Shown here: positions 31,570-42,109 of the stretch, one piece after another
Numbering within the stretch: position 1 is the first letter of the stretch
Layout of the letters: the number at the start of each line of letters is the position of its first letter
NCBI GenBank assembly: GCA_963662175.1
Contig: OY759214.1
Span: forward strand, 97,798,115 to 97,862,114
Source: Aradus depressus
Taxonomy: Eukaryota > Arthropoda > Insecta > Hemiptera > Aradidae
Direction of reading: 5' to 3'
Length of the DNA: 64,000 nucleotides
The notes under the pieces: model-generated
What the model saw: the letters and a program-made list of their open reading frames with translations, nothing else
What the model was told of the DNA's origin: nothing
Databases searched by the model: none
Program-made: the position numbers and the translations under genes

Positions 31570-32042
31570 ATGACATGTCAAAGGAAACTTTACATGGGTA
31601 ATATAGCTACAGGTGCATTAACAGAAGAAGATGCACTTGGACTTTATCATCAACTCGTCGTTGACTTATTTTCTTCAGCAGGATTTCTTCTTAGAAAATT
31701 CTCCAGTAACAATACTTAAGTACTGTCTCAGATCCCTGAAGAACATCAAGAGATGCCTCTACTCCTTGATGATACTCCTACGATCAAGGTACTCGGGCTA
31801 ACCCTCAGATTGTCTTTGTTATTCAGTCAAAGTCGATGAATCCGTCTTTACAAAACGTGGTATTCTCTCCCTGGCCGCTCGTATATTTGATGTTAATGGT
31901 TATTTGAGCCCAGTTATTTTTTGGATTAAGGCTATGCTTCAACGCTTGTGGTTGTTGCACTCTGATTGGGATGACAATTTACCCGCAGAGATTCACTCAG
32001 ACTGGTTAGCTTTTCTCAAGGAGCTCCCTCTCCTCGTCGCCC
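31570..32042 (+). pseudogene. Pao/BEL retrotransposon pol fragment (RT/RNase H connection)
   Basis: From 31591 the frame reads YMGNIATGALTEEDALGLYH, aligned with the Pao YVDD block; the catalytic DD is replaced by GN. A stop follows at 31717-31719, then IPEEHQEMPLLL and TIKVLGLTLR. After a frame change near 31827: TKRGILSLAARIFDVNGYLS, PVIFWIKAMLQRLWLLHSDW and WLAFLKELPLL, the conserved Pao connection region (typically TKR..LS..AR.FDPLG.L.P, then LWK...WDE.LP). Usual pol length exceeds 1500 residues; about 155 are left. No LTRs were found beside it. Clearly dead. Confidence 0.82.
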
Positions 32043-32100
32043 ACGCTTATAACTTATAAGTTACGGTACTTATAAGTAATATGAGGAGTGAAGTGACTAT

Positions 32101-32539
32101 TTCACAGGTTACAAAATAAAATATTGTCTGACTTCATAGACTTTATTAATTTTTCCTAGCCGGCTTTCGAGGTTGCCCTCAACATCAGGCAGTCTAGTAA
32201 ATAATTTTAAAAGCAGCCAAATTTAAAAATGTTTAATAAATTTACAAATTAAAATAAACTATTTTAAATTGGTTATTAACCCCCGACGCAAAAGGAGGGG
32301 TGTTATAAGTTTGAAGCCTTTGTCTGTGTGTGTGTCTGTCTGTGGCATCGCAGCTCCAAGACGGCTGAATCGATTTCAAAGGGTTTTTTTCGTTTCAAAA
32401 GCTGGTATTTGCGAGATGGTTCTTACCCATGTTTGGTAGAAATCGGGTCTGTGTAGGGACCTCGGCCTCTATTACAGCTAGAGACTTGGAGTTTGAGCTC
32501 AAATGTTTATAAGGCCAAGCCTCCCCCTAACCCTTCAAG

Positions 32540-32571
<32 letters not shown>

Positions 32572-32831
32572 CTTTCCACCAAGGTTTCAGTAAAAAAACA
32601 ATGAACAAAAAAACTTTTTTATTGTGTTGGGGGTTTTTAAAAATGTTTATTTTATGTTTTATACCTTTATTGTAATTTTAAATTTGTTTTTATTGCACCT
32701 TTTTAAATTATGTTTGTTTTTAAAATTATTTTTGCAGAGTGGCTGATCATGAGGGTACCTCGAAAGCCGGGTAGCAAAAATTAATAAAGTCTGTGTGAGA
32801 TCAGACTATATTTTATTTTGCAACCTGTGAA
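32101..32831. mobile_element. Long-TIR element (~80-bp TIRs), MULE-like candidate
   Basis: The left end TTCACAGGTTACAAAATAAA extends to CCGGCTTTCGAGGTTGCCCT (about 32178). The right end is its reverse complement from about 32750 (GGGTACCTCGAAAGCCGGGT) to AACCTGTGAA (32831), with several mismatches and short gaps. Flanks AGTGACTAT (32092-32100) and AGTGACTTA (about 32831-32839) suggest a ~9-bp duplication, which with long TIRs points to Mutator-like elements; this is inference. Inside are the 32278 repeat and a C-run; no transposase. Confidence 0.65.
32278..32520 (+). repeat. CCCCCGACGCAAAAGGAGGG repeat with GTCTGT-rich segment
   Basis: CCCCCGACGCAAAAGGAGGG followed by GTGTTATAAGTTTG, TGTGTGTGTCTGTCTGTGGC and ATCGCAGCTCCAAGACGGCT is a string I recognise as recurrent in arthropod genomes; its class is unknown to me. 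A C-run of about 20 follows at 32539-32558. Confidence 0.5.
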
Positions 32832-33373
32832 GTGACTTATAGACGGCCCTAATCACCTACTGAACCCAGCGTTGAGGAAAAAGTTTATATTTTATATTCT
32901 TGTATTTATTGCAAGTTTGTACAAAACTATTTTTGATATTTCATTAAAATATGTTTATTTCGATGGTCTTCCTTGGTTTTGTTACTAGATACTGTTTTGT
33001 GAACAATACGCATTACACAAACTACCGTTCAGATAATCATCACAATATTCTTGAGCAATCAGTCCTGAAGACAACCAGTTTCCCTTCTACTATCATCGAC
33101 AGTTCTGAAGAAGTAGCTCGTGTCAATTAGGTTTAGTCACGGAAAGGGCTTTTGGGCGGGCTGAACGTGTAAATAGGACCATTTTCAGAAGAACCGAGGT
33201 AATAGCTGATCATAAATAAAGATCAGAAGACGGTGGAGATGCCTGGAGTTGAACCATTCTAAGCCTGCTCTTCAACATCGGCGTTCAAGTTTATTCTTAA
33301 TGTGAAAGGATTTGAATACTGGAGAGTTTAATGCCAAGACCACACTTGTTCAAGCGCCATGCAATCCATATAT
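32832..33373. other. No gene recognised
   Basis: Some moderate-GC sequence (33040-33250) but no domain. This is the pre-insertion DNA on the left of LTR element 1, ending in ATAT (33370-33373). Confidence 0.35.
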
Positions 33374-34168
33374 TGTGATAAAAACTTGGTTGCTACCACA
33401 TTTCCTGTAGAAATTTGATCTCTTTTGTTTATTTAAATTTTGATTTCTACAGTAGTTTGCCGAAAATTGCCCTAAAAAAAATATTATCAATAATTTAAGA
33501 CGTGCAATTTTTAAGAAAGTACACGTATACAACGAAAAAAATTCAATTAAACAAACTTTACACTTGGATTCACAAAGAGATACCAATTTTTAAATAATTT
33601 TAAATAATATTAATTTCTAATCCAAAGGTTTTTTAAATGATACTACTGGGACCACAGGGAAGATGAATAGAATAGAATTTGAAGAGGACAAATAATTGGG
33701 TTATTTGTTTTATTTGCACATTCTAATAAAAACAACTAAACATTGAACAAAGCAAAAGAAAAACAAAGCAACAAAATCATTTAACTAAATACTTAAAAAC
33801 TATTATTATTTTTATTTGGGCATATTGAAAAATATATATTATTAATTGTACCTTCTCGACGCCTCTAGCACAAAAAACCAGACCCCGTCAACTCTTCACA
33901 CTTTAATTCCATCCCAGTCAACTTTCATCTTATTGTTCAACTTCATTTTATTTAAAAATATCAAAACCACATGCACCGTTTAAGAGCTAGCTCACGACTT
34001 CATTACATTTAACACTATTTCACAGCTGTTTTTTATATGTTTTCTTGTTTTGTTTCTCAAACACCTTGATATATATATAATATATATATGATATTAGATT
34101 ATAATAAAAAAATTTACTTTTTATTCATAAAATATTCATTAAAAAAATGTTCCGTAGTGTACATCACA
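33374..34168 (-). repeat. 3' LTR of element 1
   Basis: Starts TGTGATAAAAACTTGG and ends GTACATCACA on the plus strand; TGTGAT/ATCACA are inverted ends. Compared by eye with the other LTR I see no difference. CATGCACCGTTTAAGAGCTA lies near 33969. Confidence 0.93.
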
Positions 34169-34195
34169 TTTGCCTTTTCCTTCTTTTTAAAAAAA
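34169..34195 (-). other. Polypurine tract of element 1
   Basis: On the minus strand AAAAAGAAGGAAAAGGCAAA directly precedes the TGTGAT start of the 3' LTR; this is the expected position of the plus-strand primer. Confidence 0.65.
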
Positions 34196-34229
34196 AATGT
34201 TTGTTCACAAAATTTTTTTTTTTTTTTTT

Positions 34230-34440
34230 TTTTTATAAGTTCTTTCAGATTTAATTTCTTCCTATACACAGGTTGATTAGCTTCTTCCTCGAATCCACAT
34301 AGGCTTCCTCCTTCAATACACAGATGGATTAACGTCTTCCTCCAATACACAGGTAGATTCCTCCTCAAACGCACATGTTGGCTGGCTCCTTGGTGTCTTC
34401 AACTCATTGCTCAACGATGTATCGAAGTCTCTCTCTCACT
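34230..34440 (-). repeat. Degenerate ~40-bp repeats next to the 3' LTR
   Basis: Plus-strand CTTCCTATACACAGGTTGAT, CCTTCAATACACAGATGGAT and CCTCCAATACACAGGTAGAT are spaced 30-60 bp apart. The minus frame across them (34114-34374) is probably incidental. Confidence 0.5.
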
Positions 34441-36253
34441 TACACTCACTGATTTATTTTTATTTTTTATATGCCCAATTCGACGCTCTTTTTATACATA
34501 TATGCCCATTTTTTATTTTTTTATAACTATTTACAATTATTAAACTTATATATATACGTACTTAATTTCTAATAAACAAAAACAAATCTTAATCTAAAAA
34601 TTTACAATTAATCCTTAACCTAAAGAAAATGTTAACTTAAATTTATAAAAATTTGAACTAATTGAACATAAAAAATATATAATACTAAATTTTTACATAT
34701 TTACAGGATCAGTCATAGTCATGAAATCAAGTTTGGAAATAATCAAGTTGGATGCAGATTTAAGAAATTGCCAATTATTTTACTTTCCGCCTTTACCATC
34801 AATATAACATTTGTATGTATTCAAAATAATTATATAAAAAGATTGTATATAAAAAAATTTACTTGAAATAAAAATTAAATAAATCCTTCGGTTTTACTTC
34901 ATCACACTTCCAAAATATTACTTAACAATCAAAATTAGGCCTCACGCCGGGTAATAAGGAATACAAATTTAATTTATTTAATATATATAATACTTGTCTT
35001 TTGAGGTATTAAATTCTTTGAGACGTCCTTCATACTTCCTAACTAAAAAAAAATGTATCTCACATATATTTTTACTTCAACTTCCTTCTCTACTAATAAC
35101 TCCCTAATAATAATAACTTCATCGTTGACGTAGCAAAAATACGGTTCCTCCTATCTCAGGTAGGCAACCAACACTACATCATAAATCTCCTATATATATA
35201 TCGCTAGTTCTTTCTAGTCGACACAAAAAAAAATCATCTCTCGCAGATCAAAAAAAAATATAAATCTCCAATTAATCACTAGCTCTTACTAGGATTAAAA
35301 AAAATAATTTCTCCCAAAACAAATCTATATAATCCCGACGTCTAAAAGAATGTCATCAGCAATTTAATTTCTAACTTCTCTAATTAATATACCCTTTGTT
35401 TGTTCCTATTCCTAAAGTTATATAATGTGTTCCTACAACTCTTCTCATCTACTCTCTCTATTAAACAAATTTACGTAGAAAAACATGTTACTCAGAATAA
35501 TAAATGAAATTGTCTAAATAATAGAATTTATAATAACAAAAATTTACTAACCTATGCATACATACAATTTATATAATATATTATCCTTTCAAGGCTTCTA
35601 TACATTTTCGTCCGTCTTTCTAATTTATAATATTATTATGATTTAGTCACGTCCGGTATCCTAGCTGAACAGTTCCGAAACAGAAAATCTGTCCCCTTGA
35701 CTCGGCCTCAGGAAGTTCGTCATGTCTCCAAAGAGATCTAGGCATCTCTCAGCCTGCTGATTTTATTTTTAACATTTTGTAATAAAAAATATAATAAAAA
35801 AAAAATCTATCTTCTTCCATATTATGTTCGTTCAAAATCAGCTGTATATATATATGTTTTAATTTTCAATAAAATCGTTATTAACAAGTAAGTCTCAAAT
35901 AAATAATTTGTATATATTAAATTTGGATGACTAATCCTTAAATATAATCTTAGATTAATTTTTATACTGATCCTAATATCTAATCTAATCCTAAAAAAAT
36001 GTAAATCCTAATTAATTTAAATCCTAATTAATTTAAACGCAGAACTATACCAAAATTCATTCATACTCTTCATGTACCAAAATTCTCTCATCCAAAAATA
36101 AATGTATCATCCATACTATTATATTAGTCCATGGTCACTTCGTCATATTTTAAATTAATCCTAATTCTGTCATGTTAGTCTGTCAGTCATTTCCTCAAAC
36201 TCATCCGAGTTGCAAAAAAAAAATAGGTTCACTATAAAAAGTGGCTAATGCAA

Positions 36254-37489
36254 TTATATTGCAAAGCCCAAATTTAATTTTATCTTTTTCCGGATGCCCC
36301 GGCGAATTATGTCTTTAAAAATCCCCTCCCCCTTTTCTAAATATTTGTTCAGTGTTAATTTTGTCCTTAATACCTGTTTAAATTCTCTTACTCCTTTTTT
36401 AAAATTGTTCTTATGTCTTTTATTAACCTCCTTTCTGTTTCCAGTTTGTCTGTAAGTTTTAACTATATTTTCCTTAAATTTAAAATTTGTCTTTTGTTTG
36501 TTGTCCTCAGTCTGTTCGTTTGTTTTGTCTAATAACATCCAAATGTTCCTTTCACTCTGTCCATCCACATCAACATTCATCCTATTTTCTTGAATTTCAC
36601 TTAATTCTAATTTTTCTACATTTTGACTCTCTTCCTCCACATCTTTCTCTAAAATTTGGGTCTGTTCCTCCCCACTGTTATTCTCTGTTCCTTCTTCGTG
36701 AACTCCCTCTACACGGCTTATTCGTTCAGAAATTACAGCTGTTTGGACGCTATTGTCCTCCCCAACTCTTGACAACTTCGATTCTAAAATTCGAAACCGC
36801 TCATCACAGTTTTCTTTTGCAACACTTAGTTTACAGATTATTCCTTCCATCTGAATTTTCACTCCCTCGTCCAAAATGCTTATTTTTTGATTAAATTCCC
36901 CCTTTAAACTTTCTGCTACCTGATCAACTTTGTCTTCTAACTCTTGATTTTTTATTTCTAAACTCCCTATTTGATCCTTCAAGCTATCCACCTGCTTATC
37001 TAATCTCACCTCTAAATCTTTAATGTCACCCCTTAAGTTTGTCTCTAATTTTCCTAATTTGTCCCCCATTTCCCTTTTTAAATTTGTCTCTAAATTTCCT
37101 AATTTATTACTTTGCTCTTCCATTTTTTGATTGATATTTCCAATATCCCCCCTTAATTCTTTTCCCTGTTCTTCTATTTTTTGATTGATATTTCCAATAT
37201 CCCCCCTTAAATTTCCCATATCCCCCCTTAAATTTCCCATATCCCCAGTTAACTTTGTCAACACAACACGGAGCCATTCCATATCAGGAGCAGCAATGCC
37301 CTCTTTTTCTTTATCTTTATTTACCCCCTCCCCTTGCGACTCCTCACCTGTACCCTGCATGGACTCCATTGCGGCTGGAGTCTCCCTTTCTCTATCTTCC
37401 GATAACTCCATATCGGATCTTTCCTCCGAACTTGACCCTTCCTCTCTACTTTCCTCCTCTAATCTCGCTTGTCCTCTGGTAATTGGCAT
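36254..37489 (-). CDS. Gag-like coiled-coil protein of LTR element 1
   Basis: 411 codons, intact, starting about 260 bp inside the 5' LTR. Residues 1-70 are acidic and Ser-rich (MPITRGQARLEEESREE). Residues 82-123 hold short tandem units (GDMGNLR, GDIGNINQK.EEQ). Residues 80-260 are rich in heptad-like L/I/V spacing with E/K, a strong coiled-coil candidate. Residues 270-320 are acidic and 335-411 basic (HKNNFKKGV, IRRGIRKKIKLNL). No CCHC zinc knuckle, no protease DTG, no reverse transcriptase motif. Position, length and coiled coil suit a Gag-type particle protein that might co-assemble with a helper's Gag; that is inference. Initiation at MPITRG is the first ATG of the frame. Confidence 0.75.
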   Translation of the reverse strand: MPITRGQARLEEESREEGSSSEERSDMELSEDRERETPAAMESMQGTGEESQGEGVNKDKEKEGIAAPDMEWLRVVLTKLTGDMGNLRGDMGNLRGDIGNINQKIEEQGKELRGDIGNINQKMEEQSNKLGNLETNLKREMGDKLGKLETNLRGDIKDLEVRLDKQVDSLKDQIGSLEIKNQELEDKVDQVAESLKGEFNQKISILDEGVKIQMEGIICKLSVAKENCDERFRILESKLSRVGEDNSVQTAVISERISRVEGVHEEGTENNSGEEQTQILEKDVEEESQNVEKLELSEIQENRMNVDVDGQSERNIWMLLDKTNEQTEDNKQKTNFKFKENIVKTYRQTGNRKEVNKRHKNNFKKGVREFKQVLRTKLTLNKYLEKGEGIFKDIIRRGIRKKIKLNLGFAI

Positions 37490-37714
37490 TTTCTTACTTT
37501 ACTAAATATATAATTACTAAACAAAAACAATGTTATATAAAATAATAACCTTCTTTTGAAGTTGGCAAAAAAAAATTATTTCTCAAAATTAAATGTAACC
37601 CTTATTTGTCTCTATTCTATCCTTTTCATCTTTTTCAACCTGTTTCCCTACTTTAATTAATATAAAAAAAAATTCTCCCATCAAGGTTTTGCCAAAATAT
37701 GATGGGGCTTTGTG

Positions 37715-37748
37715 GCGAAAATCGTCCACACAAGGGATATGCCAAAAA
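37715..37748 (-). other. Primer-binding region of element 1 (tRNA not identified)
   Basis: Minus strand after the 5' LTR reads TTTTTGGCATATCCCTTGTG. TGGCATATCCC begins with the TGG expected opposite a tRNA CCA end, about 4 nt from the LTR, but I cannot match it to a specific tRNA. Confidence 0.35.
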
Positions 37749-38543
37749 TGTGATAAAAACTTGGTTGCTACCACATTTCCTGTAGAAATTTGATCTCTTT
37801 TGTTTATTTAAATTTTGATTTCTACAGTAGTTTGCCGAAAATTGCCCTAAAAAAAATATTATCAATAATTTAAGACGTGCAATTTTTAAGAAAGTACACG
37901 TATACAACGAAAAAAATTCAATTAAACAAACTTTACACTTGGATTCACAAAGAGATACCAATTTTTAAATAATTTTAAATAATATTAATTTCTAATCCAA
38001 AGGTTTTTTAAATGATACTACTGGGACCACAGGGAAGATGAATAGAATAGAATTTGAAGAGGACAAATAATTGGGTTATTTGTTTTATTTGCACATTCTA
38101 ATAAAAACAACTAAACATTGAACAAAGCAAAAGAAAAACAAAGCAACAAAATCATTTAACTAAATACTTAAAAACTATTATTATTTTTATTTGGGCATAT
38201 TGAAAAATATATATTATTAATTGTACCTTCTCGACGCCTCTAGCACAAAAAACCAGACCCCGTCAACTCTTCACACTTTAATTCCATCCCAGTCAACTTT
38301 CATCTTATTGTTCAACTTCATTTTATTTAAAAATATCAAAACCACATGCACCGTTTAAGAGCTAGCTCACGACTTCATTACATTTAACACTATTTCACAG
38401 CTGTTTTTTATATGTTTTCTTGTTTTGTTTCTCAAACACCTTGATATATATATAATATATATATGATATTAGATTATAATAAAAAAATTTACTTTTTATT
38501 CATAAAATATTCATTAAAAAAATGTTCCGTAGTGTACATCACA
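37749..38543 (-). repeat. 5' LTR of element 1
   Basis: Partner of 33374-34168, same length and apparently the same sequence. In the element's orientation it carries the promoter; the sequence alone does not identify the start of transcription. Confidence 0.93.
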
Positions 38544-38559
38544 ATATATCTGTGCCACA

Positions 38560-39069
38560 AAGGTAAACAGTCGTTAAGTGCATATTTTTGAACATTTCAA
38601 CTGTTATGAAACTATACTCTGCTAAGCGCAAAACTCGAGAACTGCTGGACCAATTCGGCTAATTTTTTTTAAAATATTCGTTGAAGTCCGAGAAAGGTTC
38701 TTATGAAGAGAGTTCCTAGCTGTCAATATTGTTTTTGTGGGAGGGAGGGGGGGGGGGGGGGGGGGGGGGCCTAAGCATAAAAATTGTTCTAGCTCATTAA
38801 CGGATGGTCGGATTATCATGAAATTGCACATGTAGTATTCTTAAAAGCTTAGTTAAGGAAATAGGCTATGTGGCGTCCCTAAATTTTGAACAAGAGGAAA
38901 CTTACTAGCTGGGTCGTCTGCCGTTGAAGGACTATAAGCCTTATTCCGTATGAATAATTGAAAATTATAACATCATGAATGTACTGTTGAAAAATTGAAT
39001 AGGATTCGAACGAGAGATATTAGAAGAAAAGTCAAGAGTTCCCCGGGCAACGCCGAGTATTACTGCTAG
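38560..39069 (+). mobile_element. Helitron-like 3' end with hairpin and CTAG
   Basis: The end reads CCCCGGGCAACGCCGAG (39041-39057, a short GC hairpin), then TATTACTG and CTAG followed by T (39066-39070), fitting the Helitron 3' rule (hairpin about 10 nt before CTRR, T after). Upstream CAAAACTCGAGAACTGCTGG and GACCAATTCGGCTAATTTTT, and GATGGTCGGATTATCATGAA, are of a type I recognise from abundant arthropod repeats. A G-run lies at 38743-38769. The 5' TC end is not located and no Rep-helicase is present. Confidence 0.55.
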
Positions 39070-39236
39070 TTTATAATAGTATTTGAATTTGTAACTGTCC
39101 AACTCTGAGGTACAGATATAGGCATAAGATATTGAAAATGGCGTCAGTCTTCGAAAGTATCATTTGGTGTTAATACAAAACAAAAAAAATTGTTTGAAAA
39201 AACAAACAATTATGTAACTTTTTCAAAAATGTTGAA

Positions 39237-39965
39237 CTTTTCAATCAGCTGGGGAAGTAAAAAATTGAGTGTGTGTGTCTGTGAACATGACAACTCCCGA
39301 TAGAGGGAATGTATCGACATGATACATGAAAGTTTATAAATAATAATAATAATAAATTTATTTCCGTTAAACCAATACATGGTAATATGATACGTCGAAA
39401 GAATTTATACATTAAGATAGCTTATAAATTAGATTTATAACTACTTGAGTCTTATACACCTATGATTAGTAGTAATAACAAAACTTTTAAAAAAAGTTAA
39501 ATGAAATTATTAAAAACTGAACAAATAAATACTTAAAAATATATGAGTACATAAACAAAATTAATACATGATAAAATAAGTAGACACATTTTTCAATTTA
39601 ATAAAAATTAAGATAACTATTTTTATCTAAAAAAAAACTCTTCGGAAGTGTTTTTATCCCAACGATGGGACGTTTCGGGACGTTCTTACGTAATATCTCT
39701 AGAACCCCTCTAAGGACGATACTTAATAATTTTCAGCGGAATCAGCTGCAGTGAAAAGGAAGATCAGAGGAGTTCCAGTCAAAAACCCCTATAACTGCCG
39801 ATGTAATGAATTTATCAATATTAAATTTAGTATGAGAATTCAGAAGTCAACTTTTGATTTTTAGCTCGAACGGTTGATTGGTTTTGGAGGGAGAGCATAA
39901 GCGTAATTGATTAATTCGTGCTGAGGAAGTACAATGGCCGTGGACAGATATCCAACATCACATTT
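39237..39965 (+). repeat. Family A repeat split by a LINE 3' end
   Basis: Left: CAGCTGGGGAAGTAAAAAAT, GTGTGTGTCTGTGAACATGA, CTCCCGATAGAGGGAATG. Right: AATTTTCAGCGGAATCAGCT, ATAACTGCCGATGTAATGAA, GGTTTTGGAGGGAGAGCATA and GCTGAGGAAGTACAATGGCC. Confidence 0.75.
39337..39640 (-). repeat. LINE 3' end, AAT-tailed family
   Basis: AATAATAATAATAATAAATT, TATTTCCGTTAAACCAATAC and AAGATAGCTTATAAATTAGA repeat the pattern at 16965. No coding part recognised; the left end abuts family A. Confidence 0.6.
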
Positions 39966-40534
39966 AATACATTAATGTGATTAAATATTAATTTATTCTG
40001 TTATTCTTCAACAAAATAATTACAAATAATAGACTTTCAAATGAAATAATGAAAGATCATGTATACAGAAGTAATAGGGCCACTTGGGGTAGTGGTTAGA
40101 AAGCGGCTAACGGTTAGTTCCAAAATCACACTTAATGATACCGCTGGCACAAGCCCAGGTAGCACTGAAATTTAGCATCCCTAAACTATAGAACAATTTT
40201 TCAAATTTTTTAAGACAAACGAACACACTCAACTACACAAAAAAATACTTTGAAGGGAAGTGTAAAATGAACCATTTTTCTCAATAATAGTTTTACACTA
40301 AATGATTATAATGATTAGATAAATGCAGTGTTATTATTGAAGCGTGAGGAGGGCAATAAATATAATTGGAGAATTTATTTCAACGATGGATTTATTTATA
40401 ATTTTTTTTTTTTTTTTTTGTGCAATTCTGAAGCACTTAAACTGTAGTTAATAAATATTTCTATCCACATTATACAGTAGTAAGTACTATGATCCGCAAA
40501 ACCGTAATAAAACCACATTAGAAAAGCTTTCAAA
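39966..40534. other. No gene recognised; T-run at 40399-40420
   Basis: AT-rich. GGCCACTTGGGGTAGTGGTTAG near 40079 has a faint box A look but no box B follows. Confidence 0.3.
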
Positions 40535-41158
40535 AAACTCCTTGTACGATGTTAGGTACTCTATAAAGACCCCTATTCTAGATGAATAAATATTTAGAGT
40601 AAGCAAATCTTTACAAAAGCAATCAAAAACTCCTTTAGAGTGCCGCTAGCTTAGAGGTAGTGTGCTTGTCTACTGATTTAAAATCGCGGGTTCGAAACCA
40701 CGCCGAGTTCCTTGCATTTTTTTAACCTATGATGTGAATAACCCTTGACCACGCCGCCCTTCGGATGGGACACTAAGTGATGGTCCTGAGCCTGTAAGAT
40801 GTCAGATACTCGTTTGAGACTCGCACTAATATTTAGGGTAAGTAAAACTTCTTCAAAATACTCCTTCATTAGGGCAGAGGTAGCATGCTTGCCTACTTAG
40901 CTCAAGATCATGTGTTCGGAACCCGGCCGAGGCCCTCAAGTTTTTTTTTATCTGGAAGTTAAAAAAGCCTTGAGCACGCCGTCCTTCTGTTAAGCAATGG
41001 TTCCGAGGCTGTACGATATTAGTATAACAATTAAATAAAAATTTAGGCTAAGCAAAACTTAGGTCTTCCAAAAAGAGTCGGACTGATGTCCAGCGCTCTG
41101 TTAGTAGGCAATATGACCTCGTAGTTAAAGCCCGCGCATAAGTCACGATAAGCAACTA
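40535..41158 (+). mobile_element. Head-to-tail tandem of three SINE units
   Basis: Unit 1 (40535-40636) is a body segment: TTGTACGATGTTAGGTACTC to GTAAGCAAATC. Unit 2 (40637-40865) starts with a head, TGCCGCTAGCTTAGAGGTAG and GCGGGTTCGAAACCACGCCG, and runs to GGGTAAGTAAAACTTC. Unit 3 (40866-41158) starts GGGCAGAGGTAGCATGCTTG with TGTTCGGAACCCGGCCGAGG and runs through GTTAAAGCCCGCGCATAAGT. Junctions 1/2 and 2/3 fall at the same point of the body (after the GTAAG.AAA.CTT block and AAACTCCTT/ATACTCCTT), which suggests unequal exchange or template jumping rather than three independent insertions. Confidence 0.8.
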
Positions 41159-41574
41159 AAAGATACATAAGAATATCCTCAGTACTACTTCCCCATTGGG
41201 GCCTTGTTCTTCTCCAGAGATCACCCAATAAATACACGACCTGCGCCAGTGTTCTTCCCCTGTATCCCAGACAAAGATTCCTTGCATTTCCATCGACTAG
41301 GTAGATATAGGTCCATTTATTTCTTTCTGGGTCTTCCTCGCCGGTCATCAACACATTATGGGCTGTCAGCCAAATAACATTCCGTTTAGTTCACCTCTGT
41401 TGCCGACAGTAACTGCCATAACTTAGATAATTTACTGTGGTGCCTTGGGATAATAATTAAAGTATAATTGTTTTAAACATTTTATTCTTCAATAAACATA
41501 TAACAATCCTTTCATTTAGTTAAGGAACAAAATAAGTTGTCTTATCGGTAATACTATCTTTCACTCTAGGGATA
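41159..41574. other. No gene recognised
   Basis: 41200-41420 has near-balanced composition, and a minus-strand frame (about 41160-41354: TGEEDPERNKWTYIYLVDGN) looks protein-like but I recognise no family. Confidence 0.35.
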
Positions 41575-41665
41575 GCCCAGCGCTTCCAGGCAAGGGATAA
41601 GAGTACTGGATGCTTAGGTCCCTGGGTGTAAAACACCAGCTCACCATATATATATATATACTAAT
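41575..41665 (+). mobile_element. LINE 3' tail, same family as 19593
   Basis: AGCCCAGCGCTTCCAGGCAA, GGATGCTTAGGTCCCTGGGT and GTAAAACACCAGCTCACCAT, then a (TA)n tail, match the reverse complement of 19593-19680. Only the 3' untranslated end was inserted. Confidence 0.8.
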
Positions 41666-41730
41666 TTTCGCTCTTTAACCTTTTTGTAGTAGTTAATGTT
41701 TAGCAAAGTATTGAATTAGATATAAATCCT

Positions 41731-41992
41731 GACGTCTGATTAGCCGTTCCATCGGATTTATGAGTTCAGACTAGGAATTTTTAATTCGATATTTTATCTA
41801 GTTTTAGATAGGTTAAGTTTCATTTGTCATAAAATAAGTCGATTTTTGGGTTTCAAAAGTGGGATTTTGAGTGACGTCTGATTAGCCCTTCCATCGGATT
41901 TATGAGTTCAGACTAGGATTTTTTAAATCCAAATTTTATCTAGTTTCAGATAGACCAAGTTTCATTTGCCATAAAATAAGTCAATTTTTTCA
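41731..41992. repeat. 142-bp tandem duplication
   Basis: GACGTCTGATTAGCC, TCCATCGGATTTATGAGTTC and CATTTG.CATAAAATAAGTC occur at 41731 and again 142 bp later (41873), with about 10% differences. The sequence is unlike the family A monomers despite the similar period. Confidence 0.85.
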
Positions 41993-42109
41993 AAAAAAAC
42001 TATAGGTTTTAATTGGCCGCCATTTTTGTATTACATCGGCTTTGAGATTTCGATGGATGGATATTTTGAAAATTTCATAATAAAAGTTTTCATAAAATAA
42101 TTCACCCTT

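Larger units (their letters stand above)
33374..38543 (-). mobile_element. LTR element 1: complete, non-autonomous, 5.2 kb
   Basis: Two 795-bp LTRs (33374-34168, 37749-38543), apparently identical, enclose 3580 bp. ATAT flanks both sides (33370-33373, 38544-38547). The ORF direction and a purine tract beside 34168 set the orientation as minus. Only one ORF is present, gag-like, and no protease, reverse transcriptase or integrase signature was found, so it must rely on another element's enzymes. Identical LTRs mean a recent insertion. The 34375-36250 interval is AT-rich and non-coding. A relative left a solo LTR at 23539. Confidence 0.93.

Noticed and set aside
38743..38769. Long G- and C-runs (also 10499-10520, 32539-32558, 49416-49424, 53853-53869, 62226-62243) as functional G-quadruplex sites
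   Set aside because: They are mononucleotide runs inside repeats, variable between identical copies (9 versus 17 G in the two LTRs of element 2), so slippage or sequencing length error is the simpler reading.
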